This document shows positions 1 through 8,141 of a stretch of DNA of 47,249 nt, piece after piece. Positions within the stretch are counted from its first letter, which is position 1. Every line of letters starts with the position of its first letter. A program made the translations under genes and the position numbers. Below the pieces are notes generated by a model that was not told the origin of the DNA, made no database searches, and saw only the letters and a program-made list of their open reading frames with translations. The DNA comes from Desulforegulaceae bacterium (lineage in GTDB: Bacteria > Desulfobacterota > Desulfobacteria > Desulfobacterales > JACKCP01), in contig JAVETN010000017.1 of assembly GCA_034006035.1 (NCBI GenBank), positions 1 to 47,249 on the forward strand, read 5' to 3'.

Positions 1-66
1 TAAAGTTATTGCGTGTATTAAAAGTTTATTGTACTAAACCCCATTATAAATTGTAAGTTTACAAAT

Positions 67-181
67 TCGGTGGCGATGGAGTAAGGGTCACACCCGTAAC
101 CATCCCGAACACGGAAGTTAAGCCTTAAATCGCCGATGGTACTGCATGGTAGACTATGTGGGAGAGTAGGACGCTGCCGGA
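67..181 (+). rRNA. rrf: 5S ribosomal RNA
   Basis: The sequence has the conserved 5S landmarks in order: a GGTGGCGAT-type 5' arm, the CACCCGTAACCATCCCGAACACGG loop B/C region (split here as CACCCGT and CCATCCCGAACACGG), the GAAGTTAAG motif and the GGGAGAGTAGG segment. The ends can pair as the terminal helix (CGGTGGC with GCTGCCG, allowing G-U pairs). About 115 nt is the usual length. No 16S or 23S is visible, so this is probably the distal end of an rrn operon whose larger genes lie before the window; bases 1-66 would be the 23S-5S spacer. A strong terminator follows immediately. Confidence 0.96.
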
Positions 182-191
182 TAAAATATAC

Positions 192-230
192 AAACCCCTG
201 AAGAATTTATTCTTCAGGGGTTTTTTATTT
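192..230 (+). terminator. Rho-independent terminator after 5S rRNA
   Basis: A perfect 14-bp stem (192-205 with 210-223) carries a CCCCTGAAG/CTTCAGGGG core and a 4-nt loop, and is followed by a T-rich tail. It lies 11 nt after the 5S gene, as expected for the end of an rrn transcript. Confidence 0.95.
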
Positions 231-267
231 TGTGGAATTGAATTTTGGGCTTGGACTTGTTGTGGGC

Positions 268-299
268 TCGTTTCTCAGGCTTCAGCTTGGGAATCAGCA
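268..299. repeat. Degenerate REP-like palindrome
   Basis: A worn copy of the window's dispersed palindrome (CTCGTTTCTCAGGCTTCAGC, then TTGGGAATCAGC). It directly abuts the 14-bp tandem array, and its terminal AATCAGCA resembles the tandem unit. Confidence 0.6.
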
Positions 300-300
300 C

Positions 301-454
301 TCCAATCAGCAAACTCCAATCAGCAAACTCCAATCAGCAAACTCCAATCAGCAAACTCCAATCAGCAAACTCCAATCAGCAAACTCCAATCAGCAGACTC
401 CAATCAGCAGACTCCAATCAGCAGACTCCAATCAGCAAACCCCAATCAGCGAAA
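301..454. repeat. 14-bp tandem repeat, about 11 copies
   Basis: The unit TCCAATCAGCAAAC repeats ten times from 301 to 440, with a decaying eleventh copy to about 454. Copies seven to nine read AGCAGAC instead of AGCAAAC, so the array has internal variants. Because 14 is not a multiple of three and the unit contains no stop triplet, all three plus-strand frames stay open and encode the same 14-residue peptide repeat (QSANSNQQTPISKL type). The ORFs seen here are a by-product of the repeat, and I do not call a gene. The region 231-540 holds no other recognisable gene. Confidence 0.95.
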
Positions 455-566
455 CATGGGGAACCAGCAGAAAAAATCAAAAAAAGTTGAATACTATCGT
501 TTTTTTGGTTAATATAAACAGTTACTGAAAATCAAATTAAATATCTATAAGAATAAAGAAAAACCA

Positions 567-911
567 ATGGTGCTTTTCACTTCAATTGTATGTATGATTC
601 TTGTTTATTATTATCTTGATTCAGGGCTTGCACTGGGATTTGCAATTGCTCTTGTAATTGAGATTTTTTTTCTGATGGGTTTGTATAATGTTTTAAAAAA
701 GACTGAAGAAAAAGCAAAATTTTTTAATCAAAAAAAATTGGATGAACTGGGTAAAACCATTAAGGAAAAAGAAAAGTACATCAATAAAATAAAAGAAATT
801 CACCCAGATATTGATTTGCAAATAAAATCAGGCGGAGAAAAAAAAGAAACTGAAGAAGAAATAGAAGCTGAAGAAGAAACCGAAAGAGAAACACAAGAGC
901 CTCAAACTTAA
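567..911 (+). CDS. Small membrane protein with acidic tail, unknown function
   Basis: The 114-residue product has two adjacent hydrophobic helices (about residues 3-17 and 21-42), a Lys/Glu-rich amphipathic stretch (about 45-78) that could form a coiled coil, and a very acidic C-terminus dominated by Glu (about 92-112). I do not recognise the family. Two membrane spans with both ends in the cytoplasm is the simplest topology. No strong ribosome binding site precedes the ATG, so the start is uncertain. A REP-like repeat begins directly after the stop codon. Base composition matches the surrounding housekeeping genes. Confidence 0.6.
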   Translation: MVLFTSIVCMILVYYYLDSGLALGFAIALVIEIFFLMGLYNVLKKTEEKAKFFNQKKLDELGKTIKEKEKYINKIKEIHPDIDLQIKSGGEKKETEEEIEAEEETERETQEPQT

Positions 912-1004
912 ATTTTGGGAACCAGCAGACTTCGATTAGCAGGCTTTTTTGTTTCAGACATGGGTTTTCAAGCCAGAGCTTGGGAACCAGCAAAAAAAAA
1001 CAGC
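912..1004. repeat. REP-like repeat unit
   Basis: The segment has a half palindrome with TTGGGAACCAGCAG at about 917-930 and a full palindrome at 965-992 (TTTTCAAGCCAGAGC, then TTGGGAACCAGC). It sits between two near-identical 17-bp stretches (AAGAGCCTCAAACTTAA at 895-911 and AAGAGCCTAAAGCTTAA at 1007-1023). Confidence 0.7.
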
Positions 1005-1019
1005 AAAAGAGCCTAAAGC

Positions 1020-1229
1020 TTAAAGCTCAAGAAGAAGAGAAACATCTTTGCCTTTGGCATTGGGATCTCCCAGGTTTGAAGCAATGGTTTTGATTAAAAT
1101 TATTTCAAGGTTATTTTTTAAGGCATATTTTTGGATTTCGTCCTCTGATTTTGCAGTGATATAAACTATATTTATACCTGAGTTGTTTTTTGTAAATTGG
1201 ATTTCAAATAAATATTTTAACTCAAACAT
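1020..1229 (-). CDS. Hypothetical 69-residue protein
   Basis: This small soluble protein has no recognised domain. The ATG at 1229 is preceded on the minus strand by AAGAGGTT at a good Shine-Dalgarno distance, which supports it as a real gene. The sequence alternates predicted strand and helix (FEIQFTKN, INIVYITAK, DEIQKYALKN, EIILIKTIAS), compatible with a compact alpha/beta fold. The stop lies at the edge of the REP-like unit. It is divergently arranged with the AI-2E family transporter gene 41 bp away. Confidence 0.55.
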   Translation of the reverse strand: MFELKYLFEIQFTKNNSGINIVYITAKSEDEIQKYALKNNLEIILIKTIASNLGDPNAKGKDVSLLLEL

Positions 1230-1270
1230 TGTAACCTCTTAAATATTAACAATTTTTCCTGGAGCTAAAA

Positions 1271-2377
1271 TTGAAAAACTCAAAATTGTTAGATTTTTCT
1301 TTACAGCATTATTTTTTATTCGGCCTTATATGTCTTATAGTTTTTTCAGTTTATACAATGTTAAAACCTTATATTAATTCAATAATTTTAGGAACCTTGC
1401 TTTCATTTCTTTTTATGCCTTTGCATACTAAATTTTTGAAGTTAACTAAAGGGAAAAAAAACTTGTCTGCATTTTTATCAAGTATTTCCCTTGCGTTTTT
1501 GGTTTTGATTCCTGCAGTAATTATTCTTACAAGTATAATTTTTCAGGGAATAAATTCTTTTGATGCAATTTATAAATGGTTTGCAGCAGGAAATTTTTCA
1601 AAATACATAGAAGATTTTGAAAGTAAACTCACATATATTAAAGAATATTTTCCAGTTGTTAATAGAATGCTTCCAGATACTGCCCTTGGTAATACAGATG
1701 TTGAAAAACAGATTCTTAATTTTTTCTCAAATCTTTTAAGATGGCTTATGGGACAGGGAAGACAGATCGCAGGAAGTGTTTTAAGTATAGGGATAAGCTT
1801 TTTTATGATGATGGTTGTGTTTTTTATAATGATAAGAGATCAGGAAAAAATACTTGCAGGCTTTTTTCATATAATTCCCCTTAAACAATCCCATGAGCAA
1901 AGAATTATTGAAAAAACAAGGCTGCTTTTTAAAACAGTGATTTTAGGTAATATCTTAACTTCTCTTGTCCAGGGAATTGCCGGAGGAATTGGATTTGCAA
2001 TTGTTGGATTTCCTGCATTGTTTTGGGGTGCTGCAATAGCTCTTGCTTCTTTAATTCCAATTGTAGGTACAGGTCTTATCTGGGTTCCTGCCTGTATCTT
2101 GCTTTTTATCACAGGCAAAACAGGACTTGGGATCTTTATTGTTCTGTGGTTTGTTTTAATTGTTGGTTTGTCCGACAATGTATTAAGACCGGTTTTTATG
2201 AAAAGTGACGGAGGAATGGGGCCTGTAATGATATTTTTTTCAATTCTTGGAGGAATCCATGTTTGGGGGCTTTTAGGACTTGTTTATGGACCCATGGTTT
2301 TTGGGTTTGGGTTTATCCTTCTTTATATTTATGAAATAGAATTTTATGATTATCTCAAATATCAGGATGAAAATTAA
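1271..2377 (+). CDS. AI-2E family transporter (PerM/YdiK/TqsA-like)
   Basis: The 368-residue inner-membrane protein has the family layout: two N-terminal hydrophobic helices (about 12-60), a third around residue 65-90, a soluble segment (about 90-155), then a C-terminal bundle of helices from about 170. The C-terminal signature of the AI-2E_transporter family (PF01594) is visible as GGMGPVMIFFSILGG and LGLVYGPM near residues 315-345. Members include TqsA, which affects autoinducer-2 export, and Na+/H+ antiporter-type proteins, so the substrate cannot be assigned. The stop codon overlaps the start of the next gene by one base (TAATG), implying translational coupling with the lytic transglycosylase. 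Confidence 0.9.
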   Translation: MKNSKLLDFSLQHYFLFGLICLIVFSVYTMLKPYINSIILGTLLSFLFMPLHTKFLKLTKGKKNLSAFLSSISLAFLVLIPAVIILTSIIFQGINSFDAIYKWFAAGNFSKYIEDFESKLTYIKEYFPVVNRMLPDTALGNTDVEKQILNFFSNLLRWLMGQGRQIAGSVLSIGISFFMMMVVFFIMIRDQEKILAGFFHIIPLKQSHEQRIIEKTRLLFKTVILGNILTSLVQGIAGGIGFAIVGFPALFWGAAIALASLIPIVGTGLIWVPACILLFITGKTGLGIFIVLWFVLIVGLSDNVLRPVFMKSDGGMGPVMIFFSILGGIHVWGLLGLVYGPMVFGFGFILLYIYEIEFYDYLKYQDEN

Positions 2378-3468
2378 TGAAACAAATTAATGTTTTATAT
2401 TTGTTTGTTTTAATTTTTCTTTTTTTACCGGGATGCTCAACAGCAGAACCTGGTCTTATTGAAATTTTAAATTCTGTAAACAAAGTTTATTTATGCGGTA
2501 AAGAAGTACCTTTAGATAAAAACAATTCCAGGGAAAGACTTGAAAAAGAATTGCTTCTTATTTCCAATAATAAGCCCCAGGTTATTTTGTGGCTGAAAAG
2601 GTCGGCAAGATATTTTCCCCAAATAGAAAAAATATTAAAAGAGCAAAATTTACCAGATGATTTAAAATATGTTTCTGTAATTGAAAGTGCCTTAATACCT
2701 CATATAAGATCTCCAAAAAATGCCCTTGGTTTTTGGCAGTTTATCAGTTCAACAGGAAGTTTATATGGCTTAAAAATTGATAGATCCATTGATGAAAGAT
2801 GCGATTTAGAAAAATCAACCCTTGCTGCTTCAATGTATTTTAAAGATTTGTATGAAAAATTTGAAAACTGGGAACTTGCTTTTTCAGCATACAATATAGG
2901 AGAACTTAGGATAAAAGCCGAGCTTCAAGCCCAGTCAGCAGATAATTATTATGATCTTTGGCTTCCTGAAGAAACCATGAGATATGTTTTTAGAATAATT
3001 GCCGCCAAAATTGTTTTTGAAAATAGAGATAAATTTGGTTTTTCAATGGCAAAGTCAGACTATTATAAGCCTTTTAATACTAAAGAAGTAAAACTTGAAC
3101 TGGAAAACACAATTCCAGGGTCAATTCCAGCCCATGCCCTTGGTTTGTCTTTATATGAGTTTAAATTATTGAATACAAAAATTGTTGGGGATTATTTAAC
3201 CCAAGGTTCTGTAGATATTAAGATCCCTGAAAATATTAAAACTAAAAAGTTTTTAAAAAAATTTGAAAAACTCAAAAACAAATGGATTGAAGAGCACACA
3301 AGATTTTATTATTCAGTACAAAAAGGCGATTCATTAATAAAAATATCAGAAGAATTTCAAGTAAGAACAAAAGATATTTTAGAATGGAATGAGCTTAATT
3401 ACAGGGATTTTATTTATCCCGGCCAAAAACTCATTATAAAAACTAATTTGAAAAACTTAAAAGATTAG
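2377..3468 (+). CDS. mltD: Lipoprotein lytic murein transglycosylase with LysM domain (MltD-like)
   Basis: The product cleaves glycan strands of peptidoglycan with 1,6-anhydro ring formation. The 363-residue protein begins with a lipoprotein signal peptide ending in LPGC (Cys20), predicting a lipid-anchored envelope location. A family 1 SLT domain spans about residues 85-200, with catalytic Glu103 in the IESAL motif, then NALGFWQF and AFSAYNIGE motifs. A LysM peptidoglycan-binding domain is at the C-terminus (about 312-357, YSVQKGDSLIKIS and YPGQKLII). MltD proteins often carry two or more LysM repeats; only one is evident. It overlaps the upstream gene by one base and runs tail-to-tail into the next gene with a 4-bp overlap. 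Confidence 0.9.
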   Translation: MKQINVLYLFVLIFLFLPGCSTAEPGLIEILNSVNKVYLCGKEVPLDKNNSRERLEKELLLISNNKPQVILWLKRSARYFPQIEKILKEQNLPDDLKYVSVIESALIPHIRSPKNALGFWQFISSTGSLYGLKIDRSIDERCDLEKSTLAASMYFKDLYEKFENWELAFSAYNIGELRIKAELQAQSADNYYDLWLPEETMRYVFRIIAAKIVFENRDKFGFSMAKSDYYKPFNTKEVKLELENTIPGSIPAHALGLSLYEFKLLNTKIVGDYLTQGSVDIKIPENIKTKKFLKKFEKLKNKWIEEHTRFYYSVQKGDSLIKISEEFQVRTKDILEWNELNYRDFIYPGQKLIIKTNLKNLKD

Positions 3469-4232
3469 TCTTTTGGATTTAAATTAAATTTTACATATAC
3501 AGGAAAATGATCAGAAGGATATTTGCCGTTTTCATTGTATTTTATTATTTCTTTTGAAATTGGAGATAAATTTCCGCTGTATAAAATCCAGTCAATTCTT
3601 CCTGTATTTGGAACTCCTGTAAATCCATGGAAAGTTGCAGACTGAATTGTGGAAAAAGGATCTTTAAATTCAGGGGGATTTTTAAATATAAATTGATGAT
3701 AGCATTTTCCCGTAGGATCTGCATTAAAGTCACCACATAAAATTTTAGGGATTTTACTGTTTAAGCAGGACAATTTATGGCGGATTAAATCAGCACTTTT
3801 CACTTGTACTTTGTCTTTAAAATCAAAATGGGCATTTGTAATTGAAACAATTGATTGGTTTTGCCTGAAAAGTGTGGTTACAGTTTGTCTTGGCCATTGG
3901 CTTTCAGTAAACTTGCTTTCTTTATAGGGAGTATCACTTAAAAAGAAATGTTCGCTTAAAATACATTCCCAGGTTTTTTTATAAAAAACAGGAAGCTGCT
4001 GCCAGCGTGGATTGTTTTTATTGTAGATTCCAGTTACTTTATAGTCTTTTAAATTTTTTTTTAAAAATTTGAGCTGGAAATCATTAACTTCCTGAATTCC
4101 TATAAAATCAGGATTTTTTTCTTTGATAATTTTAATCACACTTTCTTTTCTGTCTTCCCATAGATTATCTGAATCTTTGGCAAGGCCAAAGCGTATATTA
4201 AAAGTCATTATTGAAAAAGATTTGACATTCAT
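3465..4232 (-). CDS. Endonuclease/exonuclease/phosphatase family protein
   Basis: The 255-residue protein belongs to the EEP superfamily (PF03372) of metal-dependent phosphodiesterases. Visible motifs in order are MTFNIRFG at the N-terminus, IGIQEV (metal-binding Glu), CGDFNADP around two thirds along, GRIDWIL, and YPSDHFPVYV (catalytic Asp-His) near the C-terminus. No signal peptide is evident, so it is probably cytoplasmic. The compact single-domain form resembles hydrolases often annotated as metal-dependent hydrolases; nucleic acid, inositol phosphate and sphingomyelin-type substrates are all known in the superfamily, so the substrate is open. It converges on mltD with a 4-bp overlap. Confidence 0.88.
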   Translation of the reverse strand: MNVKSFSIMTFNIRFGLAKDSDNLWEDRKESVIKIIKEKNPDFIGIQEVNDFQLKFLKKNLKDYKVTGIYNKNNPRWQQLPVFYKKTWECILSEHFFLSDTPYKESKFTESQWPRQTVTTLFRQNQSIVSITNAHFDFKDKVQVKSADLIRHKLSCLNSKIPKILCGDFNADPTGKCYHQFIFKNPPEFKDPFSTIQSATFHGFTGVPNTGRIDWILYSGNLSPISKEIIKYNENGKYPSDHFPVYVKFNLNPKD

Positions 4233-4315
4233 GTTTAAAAAATATCTTTATAAAGGGTTAACAATTAACAACTTTTAAGATTAGAAATAATAACAAATAA
4301 AGTAAAGGTAAAATT

Positions 4316-5218
4316 ATGGATTTATCTGATAAGGCAAATATTGAAAATAAAGAACTGGATTTAATAAAAGGAAATGATGATTTTTTTGATAATTTAAAAG
4401 TTTTTATGGAAGAACTTAAAACTCAATTTTCATGGATTGATTTTAAAGTAAAAAAGGGCAAAAATTCTAAAATTGAATTTAATGATTTATCTTTTTACGG
4501 AGTTCCAGAGGGCCATCTTTTAGATTATTTTATAAAATTTATAAATTTACCCCAAATAAAATCTCAATCAAAAGAATTTGACCAAAATCTTTTTGTATCA
4601 TCAATGTGTCCAAATTGTCCCAAAGCTTTGGATTCTTTGATTAAATTTTTAGAAAAAAACACAATAAAAACAAATATTTATTTTTGTGATCACAGTCTTT
4701 ATTATTCTCAAAAATATAATGTAATGTCTGTTCCCTGTCTTTTAATAAAAAAAGATAATAAAGAAATTCAAAGACTTGTAGGCGATTTAAGTATTGATGA
4801 TTTAGAAGTTGTTTTTAAAGAAAAAAATAAAGAAGAGCTAAGTTCCAAATATTTTCAAAATATAATTGAACAGGGAAATGCAGAAGAAATTGCAGAAATG
4901 ATTTTATCTGAAAAAAAGGTTTTTTCAGGGTTTGTATCTTTATTTTTTGCTTCTACTATGAGTCTTAGGGTTGGTGCTGTTGTAGCTGGTGAATATTTAA
5001 TTGAAAAGTCGGCAGATTTATTTGAAGAACTTATAGAAAAACTTTATGAAAACTATTTGGATTCTTCTGTTGAAATTAAAGGTGATATTTTGTATTTGCT
5101 GTCTTTATCTGAAAACAAATCCAAATGGATAAAAGAGCTTGAAAATATTAAAAAAAATGAAACAAATATCCTTTTAATTGAAATGATTGATGATTCTTTA
5201 GAAACCCTGAACAATTGA
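4316..5218 (+). CDS. Thioredoxin-fold protein with CPNC motif and helical C-terminal extension
   Basis: The 300-residue protein has a central thioredoxin/glutaredoxin-like domain (about residues 93-165) with the redox motif MCPNCPKA and the cis-Pro loop MSVPCLLI. The N-terminal ~90 residues resemble the inactive first thioredoxin fold of AhpF-NTD or PDO-type glutaredoxin-like proteins, although sequence support is weak. The C-terminal ~120 residues are rich in Glu, Leu and Ser and predict as consecutive helices, possibly HEAT-like. No signal peptide or membrane span is seen. The role is inferred only as a disulfide or thiol exchange protein, perhaps linked to peroxide detoxification. The gene stands alone between divergent and convergent neighbours. 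Confidence 0.78.
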   Translation: MDLSDKANIENKELDLIKGNDDFFDNLKVFMEELKTQFSWIDFKVKKGKNSKIEFNDLSFYGVPEGHLLDYFIKFINLPQIKSQSKEFDQNLFVSSMCPNCPKALDSLIKFLEKNTIKTNIYFCDHSLYYSQKYNVMSVPCLLIKKDNKEIQRLVGDLSIDDLEVVFKEKNKEELSSKYFQNIIEQGNAEEIAEMILSEKKVFSGFVSLFFASTMSLRVGAVVAGEYLIEKSADLFEELIEKLYENYLDSSVEIKGDILYLLSLSENKSKWIKELENIKKNETNILLIEMIDDSLETLNN

Positions 5219-5242
5219 TTTTGTATACAAAAGTTTAAATTC

Positions 5243-5285
5243 CTGACTCTTAAACCAGAAAAACCCGGGCCAAGAGTCAGATTTT
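5243..5285. terminator. Possible bidirectional terminator
   Basis: Perfect 9-bp inverted arms CTGACTCTT (5243-5251) and AAGAGTCAG (5272-5280) are separated by 20 nt containing CCCGGG, with ATTTTGTT following. It lies between two convergent genes, so it could serve both. The large loop and weak U-tract lower confidence. Confidence 0.5.
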
Positions 5286-5286
5286 G

Positions 5287-6177
5287 TTATAAAAGATTTT
5301 TAAGAGCATTTTCTAAATTGTCATGGGAAAACTGAAATCCGCTGTTTAAAAGATTTTCAGGCTGAGCTTTCTGGCTCATAAGAAGATTTTGTCCAAATTC
5401 CCCTGCAAAAAGTTTTATAGCAAATTCAGGAATTGATAAAAACCCAGGCCTGCCAAGTACTTTACCAAGGGTTTTGGTAAATTCTTTTTGAGTAGAAAAC
5501 CCTGGAGAAGTAAAATTAAAAGCTCCATTTGCATTTTTGTTTTCAAGAAGAAAAACACAGGCATTGGCCAAATCTTTAATATGAATCCAGGGGAAAAAGT
5601 TTTTTCCAGAACCAAGAACAGGATTTAGCATAAGTTTTGCAAATGGAAGCATCTGAAGCAAGGCTCCTCCATCTTTTCCAAGAACAATTCCAAATCTCAT
5701 TATACAAACCCTGGTATTTTTTTCTTTTGCTTTTAAGGCTTCTTTTTCCCAGTCAATACAAACTTTAGACAAAAAGCCATTTCCAGGTAAACTTTCTTCA
5801 TTAAGAAGTTCATTATTTCTATTTCCATAATAACCTGCTGCAGAAGTGTTTATTAAAACAGTTTCCCTGTTTTCATCAATGGCATTAACAATATTTTGAG
5901 TTGTAAGAATTCTGGAATTATAAATAAGATTTTTATATTTTTTAGTCCAAAACTTAAAAATGGTTGCTCCGGCAAGATTTATTACAGCATCTGAAGTTTT
6001 TATTTCTTCTTGCCAATCTCCTTTTGCACTTGTATCAGCAGAAACATATTTATAGTTTTTAATTTCAAACTCAGGTTTTGCAATATCTATTGAAACAATT
6101 TCATAATTTTTTTTAATTAATTCATTTATAATATTTTTTCCTACAAAGCCAAAACCTCCAACAATAGTGATTTTCAT
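5287..6177 (-). CDS. TIGR01777 family SDR epimerase (YfcH-like)
   Basis: The 296-residue extended short-chain dehydrogenase has a Rossmann NAD(P)-binding motif at the N-terminus (GGFGFVGKN), NTSAAGYYGN around residue 110, RFGIVLGKDGG, and PWIHIKDLA, all characteristic of the TIGR01777/YfcH family, whose substrate is unknown. The start at 6177 is preferred over an in-frame ATG at 6192, because GGAGG (6182-6189 on the minus strand) sits at ideal spacing before 6177 and the Rossmann fold begins right after it. The start is one base beyond the upstream MFS stop, so the two genes form a translationally coupled pair. Confidence 0.9.
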   Translation of the reverse strand: MKITIVGGFGFVGKNIINELIKKNYEIVSIDIAKPEFEIKNYKYVSADTSAKGDWQEEIKTSDAVINLAGATIFKFWTKKYKNLIYNSRILTTQNIVNAIDENRETVLINTSAAGYYGNRNNELLNEESLPGNGFLSKVCIDWEKEALKAKEKNTRVCIMRFGIVLGKDGGALLQMLPFAKLMLNPVLGSGKNFFPWIHIKDLANACVFLLENKNANGAFNFTSPGFSTQKEFTKTLGKVLGRPGFLSIPEFAIKLFAGEFGQNLLMSQKAQPENLLNSGFQFSHDNLENALKNLL

Positions 6178-6178
6178 T

Positions 6179-7606
6179 TTATTTCCTCCCATGTCGTTTA
6201 AGTTCTTTTCCTCTGAATGCTGTGATTACAGCCGCAGACAGGGCAAGAACAGCGGTTGCTGTCATGGTGAACTGAAATGCTTCAATAAAAGCAGGATTCA
6301 TTTCAGGGGAATAATTGCTCAGGTTTTTTCCACCTGAGGCAGATTTAAAATAAAAATTAAACAAAGAGCCTGCCATTGCAATTCCAAGAACCATTCCAAG
6401 GTTTCTTGCAGCTGCCATAATTGCCCCTCCTGTTCCTTTTATATTTTCTGGAATGGAAGTCATAAGAGCAGCACTGTTTGGAGATACAAAAATTGAAGTT
6501 CCAATTCCTATAAGACAAAGTCTTAACACAACATCTTTAATAGATGAATCAATATCTAGAAAAACACAAAGCAATACTCCAAAAAATATAATTATCATCC
6601 CAAGGGTACAAAGAATTCTTGATCCAAGATAATCAGAAAGATTTCCAGATATTGGTGAAACAACAAAAAGAAAAGCAAAAGGTGTCATCATTATATATCC
6701 AGAGGTAGTTGAATCCAGACCTTTTGCTTTTATAAGATAAAAAGGCATGAGAAAAATAATTATAAATAAAATCATAAAAAGAATAGTACTGGATAAAGAA
6801 GTGATTGAAAGCATTCTGTTTTTAAATATTTTTAAGTTAAGTATTGGATTTTTAACATTTTTTTCATTAAATAAAAACAAAGTGAAAAATATTAAAAACA
6901 CCAAAGAAAAACCTATTAATTTAAATGATTTATATCCCCATTCATAACCATGGGTAAGCACAAGAAGAAAACTTCCAATGGAAATTGCCGCAAAAAAAGA
7001 ACCTTTAAAGTCAAAATCCTTGTCCTGGGTGCTTAGTTTAAAGTTTTTAAGTATAAAATACGAGCCAATGGCACCCAAAATTCCAATGGGAACATTTATA
7101 AAAAATATCATTCTCCATGAATAAAGATCTACAAACAATCCCCCAATTGCAGGACCTGAGGTAAGTCCTAAGGCAACCACCATTGCATTTATTCCAAAAA
7201 CTTTTCCCCTTTCTGATTCTGGAAAGGAAAAAACAAGAAGTGCAGGAGTACAGGCCATTATCATTGCTGAAGAAAACCCCTGAAACATTCTTGAAAAAAT
7301 AAGAAAATAAATATTAGTAGAAAGTCCGCACATCAACGACGACAAGGAAAAAAGCAAAAGTCCTATTATATATATTTTTTTATGACCATAAATATCTGAA
7401 AGTTTTCCACACGCCAAAAGAAAAGAAGTAATGGTCAAAAGATAAATCATCACCACCCATTCAACTATGGCAAGTCTTTCATCAAAATCATCTAAAATTG
7501 CAGGAAGAGCTATATTTACAATTGAACCATCAAGAGTAGACATAAAAACCCCAAACGCAACAAGCACAAAGGTCAGCCATTTATTACCAGAAAACTGAGA
7601 TTCCAT
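6179..7606 (-). CDS. MFS transporter, DHA2 (EmrB/QacA-type) drug efflux family
   Basis: The 475-residue inner-membrane protein has about 14 predicted membrane helices. It starts with the DHA2 helix-1 signature (LDGSIVNIALPAI), has the motif A region in loop 2-3 (GKLSDIYGHKKIYIIG), and a motif C-like segment in helix 5 (LGLTSGPAIGG). Members are proton-driven multidrug exporters; the substrate here is unknown. The ATG at 7606 follows AGGGAGA on the minus strand, a good ribosome binding site. The downstream epimerase is coupled to it. No adjacent TetR or MarR repressor is obvious; the MarR-type gene at 8142 is divergent but about 540 bp away and belongs to an EPS-linked family. Confidence 0.9.
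   Translation of the reverse strand: MESQFSGNKWLTFVLVAFGVFMSTLDGSIVNIALPAILDDFDERLAIVEWVVMIYLLTITSFLLACGKLSDIYGHKKIYIIGLLLFSLSSLMCGLSTNIYFLIFSRMFQGFSSAMIMACTPALLVFSFPESERGKVFGINAMVVALGLTSGPAIGGLFVDLYSWRMIFFINVPIGILGAIGSYFILKNFKLSTQDKDFDFKGSFFAAISIGSFLLVLTHGYEWGYKSFKLIGFSLVFLIFFTLFLFNEKNVKNPILNLKIFKNRMLSITSLSSTILFMILFIIIFLMPFYLIKAKGLDSTTSGYIMMTPFAFLFVVSPISGNLSDYLGSRILCTLGMIIIFFGVLLCVFLDIDSSIKDVVLRLCLIGIGTSIFVSPNSAALMTSIPENIKGTGGAIMAAARNLGMVLGIAMAGSLFNFYFKSASGGKNLSNYSPEMNPAFIEAFQFTMTATAVLALSAAVITAFRGKELKRHGRK
6182..6189 (-). promoter_or_regulatory. Ribosome binding site that sets the epimerase start
   Basis: On the minus strand GGAGGAAA precedes the ATG at 6177 by four bases of spacer, and it lies inside the last codons of the efflux pump gene. 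It is downstream of the alternative ATG at 6192, so it can only serve the 6177 start. Confidence 0.8.
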
Positions 7607-8141
7607 TTTATCTCCCTAAATTTTATCAGTGTAAATGGATAGATAAATTCGTGTTTAAAGTCAAACAATATAACTATTCTAAGACCCCGGGCTCGTTTTC
7701 AAGTCCCAGAGAATCTAAGTATAGTCTCGAGCTATTACCAAGCCCCAGCCCAGAAACATAAAACCAAAAAAAACATCAAATTACATTTGACAAAAATAAA
7801 ATAATCCTATACGTGTTCAAGCCGTGAACATAAAATAAATAAAAAGAAATACTCAACCCAGTTCCCAGGCCACAATCCCGGGAACCTAATTACAACAAGT
7901 CAGACTGCCCAGGTAGTCTGGTTTCCAGGCTCTAGCCCGGGAATATCAAAAAAATTGAATGTAATTCAAAGGGCGGAGCTATCTAAACCCATACCAATTT
8001 TCAAACTCCAATTAGACTAGCAGGGAGAAGCTGACAGGCACATTCGGCTCATTCCCCAAGCTCTAGCTTGGGAATGTAAAAACACAACAAATCAGCCAAA
8101 GGCAGACCAGGTCCCAGCCAACACGGCAACATAAAAAAACC
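7607..8141. repeat. Gene-free stretch with degenerate REP-like palindromes
   Basis: This stretch has no coding region I can support. It holds at least four REP-like copies: a worn one near 7690-7755, GTTCCCAGGCC..CCGGGAACC at 7861-7886, a copy at 7921-7943, and a better-conserved one at 8046-8077 (ATTCCCCAAGC..GCTTGGGAATG). A TTGACA at 7787 with TATACG 15 bp downstream could be a weak promoter pointing toward the MarR gene, but the spacing is short. Confidence 0.6.

Noticed and set aside
301..454. CRISPR array
   Set aside because: The repeats are 14 bp and directly contiguous with no spacers, and no cas genes are present.
156..528. Three overlapping plus-strand reading frames of 81-118 residues across the 14-bp repeat
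   Set aside because: All three encode the same repeated peptide because the unit has no stop and a length not divisible by three. One frame starts inside the 5S rRNA. They are artefacts.
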